Assembly (NCBI RefSeq): GCF_000379805.1
Contig: NZ_KB903619.1
Span: 148,982 to 190,342 of the forward strand
Origin: Lewinella cohaerens DSM 23179
GTDB lineage: Bacteria; Bacteroidota; Bacteroidia; Chitinophagales; Saprospiraceae
Direction of reading: 5' to 3'
Length of the DNA: 41,361 bases
The notes below the pieces were generated by a model. The model was not told the origin of the DNA. It worked only from the letters and a program-made list of their open reading frames with translations, and did not search any database. How positions within the stretch are numbered: the stretch's first letter is position 1; every line of letters starts with the position of its first letter. The position numbers were made by a program, and so were the translations under genes. Below are positions 15,859-23,021 of the stretch, one piece after another.

Positions 15859-16545
15859 ATGAGAAATCTGGTTTGTACAAATTTGCGCACCTGGGGCTTG
15901 ATATTCATTATCAGTAGTGCTTTTTCTGCCACCAGTTTCGGTCAGCCACTTTATGAAGAGCAGGGCGCTGACCAGGTAATTCGTTTCTCCCTTGGACATC
16001 TATTTGACCCTCTAACCCCTGGGCCACACTTGAGTTATGAGCATCGTACCCGGGGGAATATCTATTTACGACACGAAGTGGGCGTTTTCTTTGATTACGA
16101 CTATCCTGATCAGGAATCACTTCAAAATCTTAGTGGATTTAGGTTGCGTACAGCCCGCCGGAAATATCACAACAATCCAGGGGTTATTCGACAGCGGCAC
16201 TATCATGAATTTGCCTTTGACTATCGATTATTGAATGCTCGTGTAGAAGGGGATTTTATACGTGGTGGCTTCAGTGGTTTTACACAAAGAATCCCTTATG
16301 GCATTGTACAGCACAGTTTTTCCTTAAATTACATTCGTGGCTTTTGCGCTATCTTTGGAGAGCACTGGCAGTTGGATTTGGGCTTAGGTTTGGGCTTACG
16401 CCTAAATAATCGCAACTATGAAGAAGTTCCAGAAGGAGCGATATTCGACACCAATGGCTCTCTTTTCTGGCGATATGGCGCTAGAGAGCCGTGGCATCTT
16501 ACTTTATCTGTACCGATGATTTTAGCGCTTGGTTATCAATTTTAA
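15859..16545 (+). CDS. Hypothetical exported protein, likely outer membrane (228 aa)
   Basis: A signal peptide (MRNLVCTNLRTWGLIFIISSAFSATSFGQ) and alternating aromatic/polar strands (HLSYEHRTRGNIYLRHEVGVFFDYDY, WQLDLGLGLGLRLNN, WHLTLSVPMILALGYQF) ending in phenylalanine point to an outer membrane beta-barrel of about 8-10 strands. No named family recognised. It is followed after three bases by the TTG start of recQ, so it is in the same transcript. Confidence 0.72.
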   Translation: MRNLVCTNLRTWGLIFIISSAFSATSFGQPLYEEQGADQVIRFSLGHLFDPLTPGPHLSYEHRTRGNIYLRHEVGVFFDYDYPDQESLQNLSGFRLRTARRKYHNNPGVIRQRHYHEFAFDYRLLNARVEGDFIRGGFSGFTQRIPYGIVQHSFSLNYIRGFCAIFGEHWQLDLGLGLGLRLNNRNYEEVPEGAIFDTNGSLFWRYGAREPWHLTLSVPMILALGYQF

Positions 16546-16548
16546 TTT

Positions 16549-18459
16549 TTGAAAGATCCGCTCAAAATATTGCAGCAGTACTGGGGGTACCCAGGATTCC
16601 GGCCACTACAGGCCGAGATCATTGATGCTATTTTGAAAGGTAAAGATACCTTGGCCCTTTTACCTACCGGCGGCGGAAAATCCATTTGCTTTCAGGTGCC
16701 AGCTTTGGCAAGCGAAGGTGTATGCCTGGTTGTTTCCCCATTGATTGCACTGATGAAAGACCAGGTGCAGCAACTCCAGCAAAGAGGAATCAAGGCCGAG
16801 GCCATATATTCAGGACTTACTCATGCTGATATTGATCGAATTGTCGATAATGCGGTTTACGGCCACCTGCAACTTTTATACCTTTCTCCTGAACGGTTGC
16901 AGTCGGATATTATTAAAGAACGGTTGCCCAAGATGCCGTTGCGGATGATTGCCGTTGATGAAGCTCACTGTATCAGTCAATGGGGCTATGATTTTCGTCC
17001 TGCCTATCTGGAAATAGCGGCAGTTAGAGAACTAGTGCCCGATGTGCCCATTATTGCACTTACCGCTACCGCAACACCTGAAGTTGCTACTGATATTCAA
17101 GAAAAGTTGCTTTTCAGGAAAGACAAAGAAGTCTTTCAGAAGAGCTTTGTAAGAGACAATCTAGCCTATGTTGTACGACAGGCAGAAGGCAAGATTGCAC
17201 AACTCGTGAACATCTTAGAAAATGTGAAAGGCAGCTCCGTTGTATATGTCCGAAGTAGAAGGCGTTGCAAAGAGATCGCTGTAGAGTTGGTACGAAGAAA
17301 AATTGCGGCGAGCTATTATCATGCTGGCCTGGAAATGGAAGAGCGTTCTACGCGGCAGGAAGCCTGGATTGATGGGCGGATTCGGGTAATGGTATCCACC
17401 AATGCTTTTGGGATGGGAATTGATAAAGCTGATGTGCGCTCTGTTGTTCATATTGACATCCCCGATAGTCTTGAAGCTTATTTCCAAGAGGCTGGCCGTG
17501 GTGGCCGCGACGGTGAAAAGGCATACGCCGTTCTCCTTTACAGCCGCGATGATAAAGACCGGCTTCTACGGAATTATGAGCTTTCCTTCCCTCCCCTTGA
17601 AGAAATTCGCAGGGTTTATCGGGCCCTGGGGAGTTATCTTCAGCTAGCTACGGGTTCCGGAATTGGCAGGAGTTATGATTTTGACCTTGCGCAATTCGCA
17701 CAAACTTATCAGCTTGATGCAGTCGTCGTCCATCATTGTCTAAAGGTATTGGAACAAAACAGCTGGCTGATGGTAAGTGATGCGGTGTATGTGCCCGCTT
17801 ATTTACAAGTCATTGTTAACAAAGATGTTTTATATGATTACCAGTTGAAACACAAGAAGCTGGATCGTATTTTGAAAATCATTTTACGCACCTACCAAGG
17901 GGCTTTCAATCATCCGGTAAAGCTCAAAGAACCACAGCTTGCCAAGTTTCTAAAAATCAGCACTAGTCAATTGCGCCAAGGTTTACAAAGAATGCATACT
18001 GCTGGCATCGTGCGTTATCGCCCAGCAAAGGATAGTCCCCAAATCACATTGTTACGCGACCGCGTGGCTGCTGAACACCTTTCGATAGATTTACCCGTCT
18101 ATCGCATTCGCAAAGAACGGCACCTCACAAGAGTTAAAGCTGCTATTCGCTATGTGGAAAGAGATATCTGCAGGTCGCAGCAATTGGTTCGCTACTTTGG
18201 CGAAAAAGGCAGTCAGCCATGTGGGCAGTGTGATGTTTGCTTGTCGCGAAAAAAAGAAGGACTCTCTGTCAGTGAACATCAACAACTAGCTAAGCGTATT
18301 GAAGATTTACTCGCTCAAGAGAGTATACCCTTGGATGAACTGGTTGATCGCTTCGCGAATGTACGTGAAGAGGATGTACTCACCAGCTTGAGCTACCTTA
18401 TGGACGAAGGATTTATTGAGAAAGACAAGGAAGGAAAGCTTATTTGGCGAAGTCGCTAA
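16549..18459 (+). CDS. recQ: ATP-dependent DNA helicase RecQ
   Basis: A 636-residue 3'-5' helicase for recombination and fork repair. The start is the TTG at 16549 (read MKDPLKILQQYWGYPGFRPLQ), which matches the family N-terminus and lies 3 bases after the previous stop. Motifs: the RecQ motif 0 FRPLQAEII, Walker A PTGGGKS (39-45), DEAH with the aromatic-rich loop AHCISQWGYDFRPAY, motif V/VI STNAFGMGIDKADV and QEAGRGGRDG. The zinc cysteines are in DICRSQQ ... PCGQCDVC (about 540-565). A winged-helix-like C-terminus follows and no HRDC domain is evident, although length and layout resemble short RecQ proteins of Bacteroidota. It closes the seven-gene run. Confidence 0.95.
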   Translation: MKDPLKILQQYWGYPGFRPLQAEIIDAILKGKDTLALLPTGGGKSICFQVPALASEGVCLVVSPLIALMKDQVQQLQQRGIKAEAIYSGLTHADIDRIVDNAVYGHLQLLYLSPERLQSDIIKERLPKMPLRMIAVDEAHCISQWGYDFRPAYLEIAAVRELVPDVPIIALTATATPEVATDIQEKLLFRKDKEVFQKSFVRDNLAYVVRQAEGKIAQLVNILENVKGSSVVYVRSRRRCKEIAVELVRRKIAASYYHAGLEMEERSTRQEAWIDGRIRVMVSTNAFGMGIDKADVRSVVHIDIPDSLEAYFQEAGRGGRDGEKAYAVLLYSRDDKDRLLRNYELSFPPLEEIRRVYRALGSYLQLATGSGIGRSYDFDLAQFAQTYQLDAVVVHHCLKVLEQNSWLMVSDAVYVPAYLQVIVNKDVLYDYQLKHKKLDRILKIILRTYQGAFNHPVKLKEPQLAKFLKISTSQLRQGLQRMHTAGIVRYRPAKDSPQITLLRDRVAAEHLSIDLPVYRIRKERHLTRVKAAIRYVERDICRSQQLVRYFGEKGSQPCGQCDVCLSRKKEGLSVSEHQQLAKRIEDLLAQESIPLDELVDRFANVREEDVLTSLSYLMDEGFIEKDKEGKLIWRSR

Positions 18460-18474
18460 GAGAATACTGCATTC

Positions 18475-20256
18475 CTAAACAGGCTGCTTCTTTTCAGGGC
18501 GTAGCATTCTGAATAATTTACTGACACTTGCCGTCAATCCACTCAGGTCAAAAAGTTTACTATCAGCCATGGCTTTGATGGTCAACCAAACACCTATAGG
18601 CGACAAAATAATGCAAGGCAACCATGCCGCCAGAGAGGCTGGCACCAGTAATGTCTCGGCTATTTTCCGGCAAAAAATGGTAAGAACGATAAACACGATA
18701 AAAGCCACGACACTTACCAAGAGCGGGTAGCCGAACCCACCTTTCCTGACAATGGCTCCCAACGGTGCACCTATGAAAACAAAGATAATACAGACCACTG
18801 CCATACTGTACTTTGTATGCATTTCATAAATGTGCTTAACCTTGTCTTCTTTAGTCCTACTGAGAGATACTTCCGCTTGTTCAGCTTGGTTAATGATCGC
18901 CCGGGCGCTTGATTTTGCTTTCGTCATGAATCTTCGCCGCTCGGCAGGGGTAAGGATTTCCAGCCAGGCAGTGACAGAGGTAATCGTATCATCAAAACGC
19001 TCTAAAGGTACTTGGGGCTGAACTTTTGAAGAGTCGACTTTTGTCTCCATGCCTGCAGCCTTCTTAATGGCCGCGGCTTTTGCCATTCTCTCTTTTTGAT
19101 CGGTAGTTTTTTCTAAAGCGATTAGTTTTTCGCGTTCATCAGTTCGATTTCGGCCTGCGTTTGACATACGCTGAGAGTAACTTTCTAGACGTTGTATACT
19201 GTCGGTTCCCATTTTTTCTAATAGCCGCAAGCTATCAGCCAGGAGGGAGTCTTGCATAGTATCTTCATTGGCTAAGCTATCCTGCTCTGCATCTATTTCA
19301 GACAGTTCATCCTCCTCTGGCTCTAGTTGTGCTTGTGGGTAAAGGCTATCGACAGGAAGAACACTAAAGTGCGTTCCAACTTGCTTGGCGAGATTCAAAT
19401 AGCGCTGATCTATACGTTTTTGGATGGTATCAATCTGGCTAGCCAGTTGACTGATACTCATCATTGACCTATTTTGGCTAAATAGATCAGGATTGGTGAT
19501 ATCCATGTTGAATTCACTCAAATCGAAAACTTTATTCCAGGATTTAAAGGCCGTACGTATAAAAGGAGCTCCTTTACCTGTGTTTCGCCCGGTGGGTCTT
19601 GATTCGATGTACTGGTGCCCGTTGTACAATTGCATCACAAAATAGCTACCGTCCTTGGTGGAGAACATTTCGCCTGATTCTGCAACCACCTGCGTAAGCT
19701 TGCCGCTATTGGCTTCTGAATGGTCGTAGATCAGGATATCACTAATCGTTCGACCGTCGCTGCCCTTCTCCCCTATTCTGATCGCGTAATTACCGAAATC
19801 GTCGTTGAACACCCCCGTTTCCATACTCATGGTGGGCTTCTTTTCCCGAATATCGTACATCCGAGATCCAAACTGGAGATTTGCTACAGGAATAATATAG
19901 TCGTTACACAAGTAGGAAACAAAAGTCGCAATACTGCCAAAGACGATAATGGGGCGCATGACTCGTAAGAGAGAGATTCCCGCAGATTTCAGGCTGGAGA
20001 GTTCGTACCGTTCCGCCAAACCTCCCATGACCATTACTGCCGAAATGAGGATAGCCAAAGGCAACGCCATAGGAACGAGGCCGACACACTTGTAAGCCAA
20101 CAATTCCATGATAACAAAGACACTTAAGCCTTTGCCGGCAATGTCATCAATATACACCCAAAGAATTTGCATCAGGAGCACAAAGGTTGCAATACCGAAT
20201 GTCACCAAAAAGGGACCAATGAAACTTACCAGTAAAAGGCGGTCAATTTTTTTCAA
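18475..20256 (-). CDS. LptF/LptG (YjgP/YjgQ) family permease with large insertion
   Basis: A 593-residue inner membrane protein with three N-terminal and three C-terminal transmembrane segments around a large periplasmic part, the LptF/G topology. Conserved pieces: the start MKKIDRLLLVSFIGPFLVTFGIATFVLLMQ, the PMALPLAILISAVMVMGGLAERYELSSLKSAGIS loop, and IYEMHTKYSMAVVCIIFVFIGAPLGAIVRKGGFGYPL. The Lpt complex extracts LPS from the inner membrane. E. coli LptF/G have about 360 residues; here an extra 200 or so (about 270-450), rich in Glu, Ser and Lys with predicted coiled coil, is inserted. Whether it is F or G cannot be said; no partner is nearby. It ends 15 bases from recQ, convergent. Confidence 0.9.
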   Translation of the reverse strand: MKKIDRLLLVSFIGPFLVTFGIATFVLLMQILWVYIDDIAGKGLSVFVIMELLAYKCVGLVPMALPLAILISAVMVMGGLAERYELSSLKSAGISLLRVMRPIIVFGSIATFVSYLCNDYIIPVANLQFGSRMYDIREKKPTMSMETGVFNDDFGNYAIRIGEKGSDGRTISDILIYDHSEANSGKLTQVVAESGEMFSTKDGSYFVMQLYNGHQYIESRPTGRNTGKGAPFIRTAFKSWNKVFDLSEFNMDITNPDLFSQNRSMMSISQLASQIDTIQKRIDQRYLNLAKQVGTHFSVLPVDSLYPQAQLEPEEDELSEIDAEQDSLANEDTMQDSLLADSLRLLEKMGTDSIQRLESYSQRMSNAGRNRTDEREKLIALEKTTDQKERMAKAAAIKKAAGMETKVDSSKVQPQVPLERFDDTITSVTAWLEILTPAERRRFMTKAKSSARAIINQAEQAEVSLSRTKEDKVKHIYEMHTKYSMAVVCIIFVFIGAPLGAIVRKGGFGYPLLVSVVAFIVFIVLTIFCRKIAETLLVPASLAAWLPCIILSPIGVWLTIKAMADSKLFDLSGLTASVSKLFRMLRPEKKQPV

Positions 20257-20401
20257 AAGCTAAAATTAATTAAGAACAGCACAAGAATAAACTAGCACCT
20301 GATTTGCTACCTCAAAGGTAACGCTCCAATGGCCAAAAGAGATGCGTTGCTGCTATATTTTAGGAAAAAGATGGTTTTAGTCGAAAAAAATATCAACCAG
20401 C

Positions 20402-20428
20402 TGTAACAAACGTCAATTTCGCCTCGTC
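20402..20428 (+). promoter_or_regulatory. Candidate ECF-type promoter of the sigma gene
   Basis: TGTAAC, 17 bases, then CGTC: the pattern of ECF sigma promoters (AAC-type -35 and CGTC -10), ending 28 bases before the sigma-factor ATG. This would fit autoregulation by the encoded sigma factor, but is a pattern match only. Confidence 0.45.
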
Positions 20429-20456
20429 GAGGAATTGAAAACGGATAAATCCACAA

Positions 20457-20969
20457 ATGGACTGGATGGAATTCAGAGAACAAATATGGCCCATTAAAGA
20501 CCGACTCTATCGCCTAGCGTTGCGGTTGGTCAATGATAGGGCGGAAGCTGAAGATGTTGTACAAGAGGTAATGGTCAAACTGTGGCAGCAGGGGAAAGAC
20601 CTGCTGCTTATTAAAAACATGGAGGCTTGGTGCCTCCGGATGACTCGCAACCAGGCGTTGGATAAACTGAAAGGTGGTTACCGAAAAAGAAGGACAGAAA
20701 TCACAGATAATCTTCCTCAGTTCACCATAGCAAATGGCCCCGATCAGCAATTGGAATGGAAAGACACCTACCAGCAAATTCGGACGATAATACAAAACTT
20801 GCCAGAGAATCATCGTTCGGTAGTACAACTGAGGGATATCGAAGGAATGAGTTATCAGGAAATTGCGGATGCTTTAGAAATGACGATGCCGCAGGTGAAG
20901 ACCAATTTATTCCGGGCTAGAAAAGCCCTTCGTGAAGCACTATTAAAACAATCTTCCTATGGACTATAA
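20457..20969 (+). CDS. ECF-type RNA polymerase sigma factor
   Basis: A 170-residue sigma-70 family protein with region 2 (RLYRLALRLVNDRAEAEDVVQEVMVKLWQ, about 19-46, then MEAWCLRMTRNQALDKLK) and region 4 (IIQNLPENHRSVVQLRDIEGMSYQEIADALEMTMPQVKTNLFRARKALREAL, about 105-160). No region 1 or 3, so ECF type. It overlaps the next gene by 11 bases; that gene encodes a membrane protein likely to be its anti-sigma factor, and two DUF4252 proteins follow. The stimulus is probably at the envelope. An ECF-like promoter lies upstream. Confidence 0.93.
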   Translation: MDWMEFREQIWPIKDRLYRLALRLVNDRAEAEDVVQEVMVKLWQQGKDLLLIKNMEAWCLRMTRNQALDKLKGGYRKRRTEITDNLPQFTIANGPDQQLEWKDTYQQIRTIIQNLPENHRSVVQLRDIEGMSYQEIADALEMTMPQVKTNLFRARKALREALLKQSSYGL

Positions 20970-21453
20970 TACAGCCAAAACACTACTCAATCGGTATTTC
21001 GAAGGCAATACTTCTTTAACGGAAGAAGAAGCATTGCGCAGCTACTTTAAGCAAGAGGTTTTACCAGAGGATATGGAACCTTACCGCTCCCTGTTTCAGT
21101 TTTTCGCGATAGCTGGAGAACAGAAAGTAAGTGAAGAATTTTCGGCTCGGCTCGACTCGATACAGAAAAGGAAAGCCAGCCAATTGGTACAATTCAGAAA
21201 ACCGATGTCTCGCTGGTTGGCCATTGCGGCCATGATTACACTAGCACTTGCGGTTTGGATACTGACCCCGGAGGGCGAATCAAATAAGCAACAGGCTACG
21301 ATAGACTGGTCACAATTTGAGCCTAAAAGTGAGGAAGAAGCCATACGTGTAACAACGACTGCTTTTCAGAAAACAAGTGCGTCTTTGCGTCGCGGCATGA
21401 ATGTCGCTACCAGTGAACTGCAAAGTGTCAAGAAATTGGTACAGCCTTGGTGA
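20959..21453 (+). CDS. Putative anti-sigma factor (single-TM protein)
   Basis: A 164-residue protein with a cytoplasmic N-terminus (about 1-75, DYNTAKTLLNRYFEGNTSLTEEEALRSYF, a helical segment of the kind seen in Bacteroidota anti-sigma proteins), one transmembrane helix (about 77-97, WLAIAAMITLALAVWIL) and a short extracytoplasmic tail. It starts 11 bases before the sigma stop, so translation is coupled. No zinc-binding HxxxCxxC is seen. The role is inferred from position and topology. Confidence 0.68.
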   Translation: MDYNTAKTLLNRYFEGNTSLTEEEALRSYFKQEVLPEDMEPYRSLFQFFAIAGEQKVSEEFSARLDSIQKRKASQLVQFRKPMSRWLAIAAMITLALAVWILTPEGESNKQQATIDWSQFEPKSEEEAIRVTTTAFQKTSASLRRGMNVATSELQSVKKLVQPW

Positions 21454-21479
21454 TTATTAGGTACTTGGTACAAAGTACA
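21454..21479. repeat. TATTAGGTACTTGGTA repeat, copy 1
   Basis: TATTAGGTACTTGGTA (21455-21470) recurs exactly, inverted, at 22177-22192 and in diverged form at 22124-22139. It directly follows the anti-sigma stop. The downstream GGGGG-GTAAG-CCCCC is a small hairpin (21481-21495). Confidence 0.6.
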
Positions 21480-21559
21480 GGGGGGGTAAGCCCCCAAGAG
21501 GCTAATGCCCAAGAAGTAAATTCAATTTAAACAAAATCGAAATCAAAAAACACAGCAAT

Positions 21560-22063
21560 ATGAAACAGTTCTTTGCATTAGCCCTGCTTTGCCTGGGCAC
21601 AACGAGCCTTTTGGGGCAGGCCAATGCCATTGATGATTATTTCCAGGATTATGTGGAAGATGAGCAGTTTTCGGTCGTCTATATTAGTCCTCGCCTGTTC
21701 CAGATGTTTGAAAAGATAGGCGGCGAAAAGCTGGAACTAGACGATGCCGAAGCAGCCGCATTCATGGATTTGGCTACCGACCTTCGTGGCCTCCGTATTC
21801 TTAGCACAGACGTTACACCGGAGAAATATTTCAATGAAGCAAAATCGAAGATTAATACAAAAACCTACGAAACACTGATCACGATTAGGGAACGTAATGG
21901 TGGAAATACAGAGTTCCTGCTGCGGGAAGACGACAAGGGGAATCTTCAGGAACTGCTATTCCTCTCTTACGGCGAAAGTGAGTTCACCCTTATGAGCTTT
22001 GTTGGCCCTTTGAATCTTGATAAGATCATCAAGCTGGCCAACGAAATGGACGAGGATAATTAA
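21560..22063 (+). CDS. DUF4252 family exported protein (first copy)
   Basis: A 167-residue protein with a signal peptide (MKQFFALALLCLGTTSLLGQ) and a DUF4252 domain: DDYFQDYVEDEQFSVVYISPRLFQMFEKI, DLRGLRILSTD, YETLITIRERNGGNTEFLLRE, GNLQELLFLSYGESEFTLMSFVGPLNLDKIIKL. DUF4252 proteins are periplasmic proteins of unknown function found next to ECF sigma factors in Bacteroidota, probably as part of the envelope-stress output. The C-terminal phrase FTLMSFVG.LNLDKI is characteristic. Its paralog follows at 22301. Confidence 0.88.
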   Translation: MKQFFALALLCLGTTSLLGQANAIDDYFQDYVEDEQFSVVYISPRLFQMFEKIGGEKLELDDAEAAAFMDLATDLRGLRILSTDVTPEKYFNEAKSKINTKTYETLITIRERNGGNTEFLLREDDKGNLQELLFLSYGESEFTLMSFVGPLNLDKIIKLANEMDEDN

Positions 22064-22064
22064 C

Positions 22065-22120
22065 GTGAGATTTACTTGACTGTATTCCTAAAAACCTAGG
22101 AGTCACGAAGTAAACCTCAC
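22065..22120 (+). other. Imperfect stem-loop between the two DUF4252 genes
   Basis: GTGAGATTTACTT (22065-22077) pairs with AAGTAAACCTCAC (22108-22120), 12 of 13 pairs, with a further GACT/AGTC inner stem after a 3-base bulge. It sits right after the first DUF4252 stop and has no T run downstream, so it may stabilise or process the transcript instead of ending it. Confidence 0.4.
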
Positions 22121-22123
22121 TGT

Positions 22124-22192
22124 ACTAGGTACGTGGTACAGGGTATAAGGATTTTTTGAAATCTAAACGGATGCTATACCAAGTACCTAATA
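22124..22192. repeat. Repeat copies 2 and 3 (TAGGTACxTGGTA) in inverted orientation
   Basis: Copy 2 at 22124-22139 (ACTAGGTACGTGGTAC) and copy 3 at 22177-22192 (TACCAAGTACCTAATA, the exact reverse complement of copy 1). Together they form an imperfect hairpin with a 37-base loop inside the operon. REP-like. Confidence 0.6.
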
Positions 22193-22300
22193 CCTTTTAC
22201 GGAAGACTGGCCGATCATATCAATACATTTTCAGGTTCTTTCTCGCAAACCTGGCTTAAGAAATCACCCGGCGCTTTTTGTGCGCCAAAAAACTATAAGC

Positions 22301-22822
22301 ATGAAACCATTAATGATGCTAATCGCTCTTTCCTTGAGCACTTTGACCCTATCAGCACAAAACAATGTTATCAACTCTTTTATTGATAAATACAAGGGGT
22401 TGGAAGATGTCACCCACGTAAATATCAGCGGTGGACTGCTCGATTTCATCAGCAAAGCCACTGACGAAGATGGCGAGCGGACTTTTTTGTCAAAACTAGA
22501 AAACCTCCGAGTACTCTCCGTGCCTAATCGCGCAGATATTGCAGCTTCTGACCTCACTGCATTGCGGCAAAGTATTCAGGCAAATAACTACGAAGAACTT
22601 ATTAGAATTCGTGATGGAAAGGATCTAGTTTACATTTATCTCCATGAAAACAAAGATGAAGTGATTGAAGAACTCATCGTTCTGGTAGAAGACCCCGAAG
22701 AAGTCACCTTGGTAAGCCTGAGCGGATTGATGTACTATCAAGACTTGCATAAATTAGAACTTGACGGAGAGGCTGGGGAAGCATTAAATAGATTACCTAG
22801 TAAGGAAGAACCGCGTCCTTAA
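22301..22822 (+). CDS. DUF4252 family exported protein (second copy)
   Basis: I use the ATG at 22301 (MKPLMMLIALSLSTLTLSAQ), which gives a clean signal peptide and 173 residues; the GTG at 22280 would add seven residues. It keeps the family pattern: NSFIDKYKGLEDVTHVNISGGLLDFI, KLENLRVLSVPNRADI, YEELIRIRDGKDLVYIYLHE, EVIEELIVLVEDPEEVTLVSLSGLMYYQDLHKL. A paralog of the previous gene with low overall identity. Together with the sigma and anti-sigma genes it forms a four-gene group ending at a strong terminator at 22841. Confidence 0.87.
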   Translation: MKPLMMLIALSLSTLTLSAQNNVINSFIDKYKGLEDVTHVNISGGLLDFISKATDEDGERTFLSKLENLRVLSVPNRADIAASDLTALRQSIQANNYEELIRIRDGKDLVYIYLHENKDEVIEELIVLVEDPEEVTLVSLSGLMYYQDLHKLELDGEAGEALNRLPSKEEPRP

Positions 22823-22840
22823 GGGTCACTAGACGATCAG

Positions 22841-22886
22841 AATAAACCTGCCAATTTCTACTTGAAGTTGGCAGGTTTATTGTTTT
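22841..22886 (+). terminator. Intrinsic terminator of the sigma/DUF4252 operon
   Basis: Perfect 14-bp stem (AATAAACCTGCCAA, 13-base loop, TTGGCAGGTTTATT) followed by GTTTTT. Confidence 0.8.
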
Positions 22887-22927
22887 TACCTAACGTTTAG
22901 GTAGAAACAATACCTAACGCTTAGGTA
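22887..22927. promoter_or_regulatory. Two 7-3-7 palindromic operator candidates upstream of the heme operon
   Basis: TACCTAA-CGT-TTAGGTA (22887-22903) and TACCTAA-CGC-TTAGGTA (22911-22927) are perfect palindromes with centres 24 bp apart. A half-site TTAGGTA follows at 22944-22950. Such arms resemble the TTAGGT/ACCTAA half-sites of DtxR/IdeR/MntR-type operators. They lie between the upstream terminator and the likely promoter, and probably bind a metal-responsive repressor or activator of the heme genes (inference). Confidence 0.65.
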
Positions 22928-22950
22928 GCAAGCATCACTAAAATTAGGTA

Positions 22951-22973
22951 TTATTTAGATTTAGTCTAAATAA
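22951..22973. promoter_or_regulatory. Third palindrome TTATTTAGA-N5-TCTAAATAA overlapping the promoter
   Basis: Perfect 9-5-9 inverted repeat; inside it ATTTAG-T-CTAAAT is a perfect 6-1-6. It lies 15 bp upstream of the -7 element (22989-22996), where the -33 region would be, a usual place for a repressor site. No TTG occurs at N20 from the -7. Confidence 0.6.
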
Positions 22974-22988
22974 GCATAAGTTGTTTTC

Positions 22989-22996
22989 TATGTTTG
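22989..22996 (+). promoter_or_regulatory. Candidate -7 element TATGTTTG of the heme operon
   Basis: Exact TAnnTTTG match, 25 bases before the ATG at 23022. The poor -33 region suggests a regulated promoter. Confidence 0.5.
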
Positions 22997-23021
22997 TGCC
23001 AACACAGAAAATAACACAAGC

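Noticed and set aside
21480-21496. G-run/C-run hairpin considered as terminator after the anti-sigma gene
   Set aside because: Five-bp stem with no T run; downstream DUF4252 genes are in the same direction, and the operon end has a much stronger terminator.
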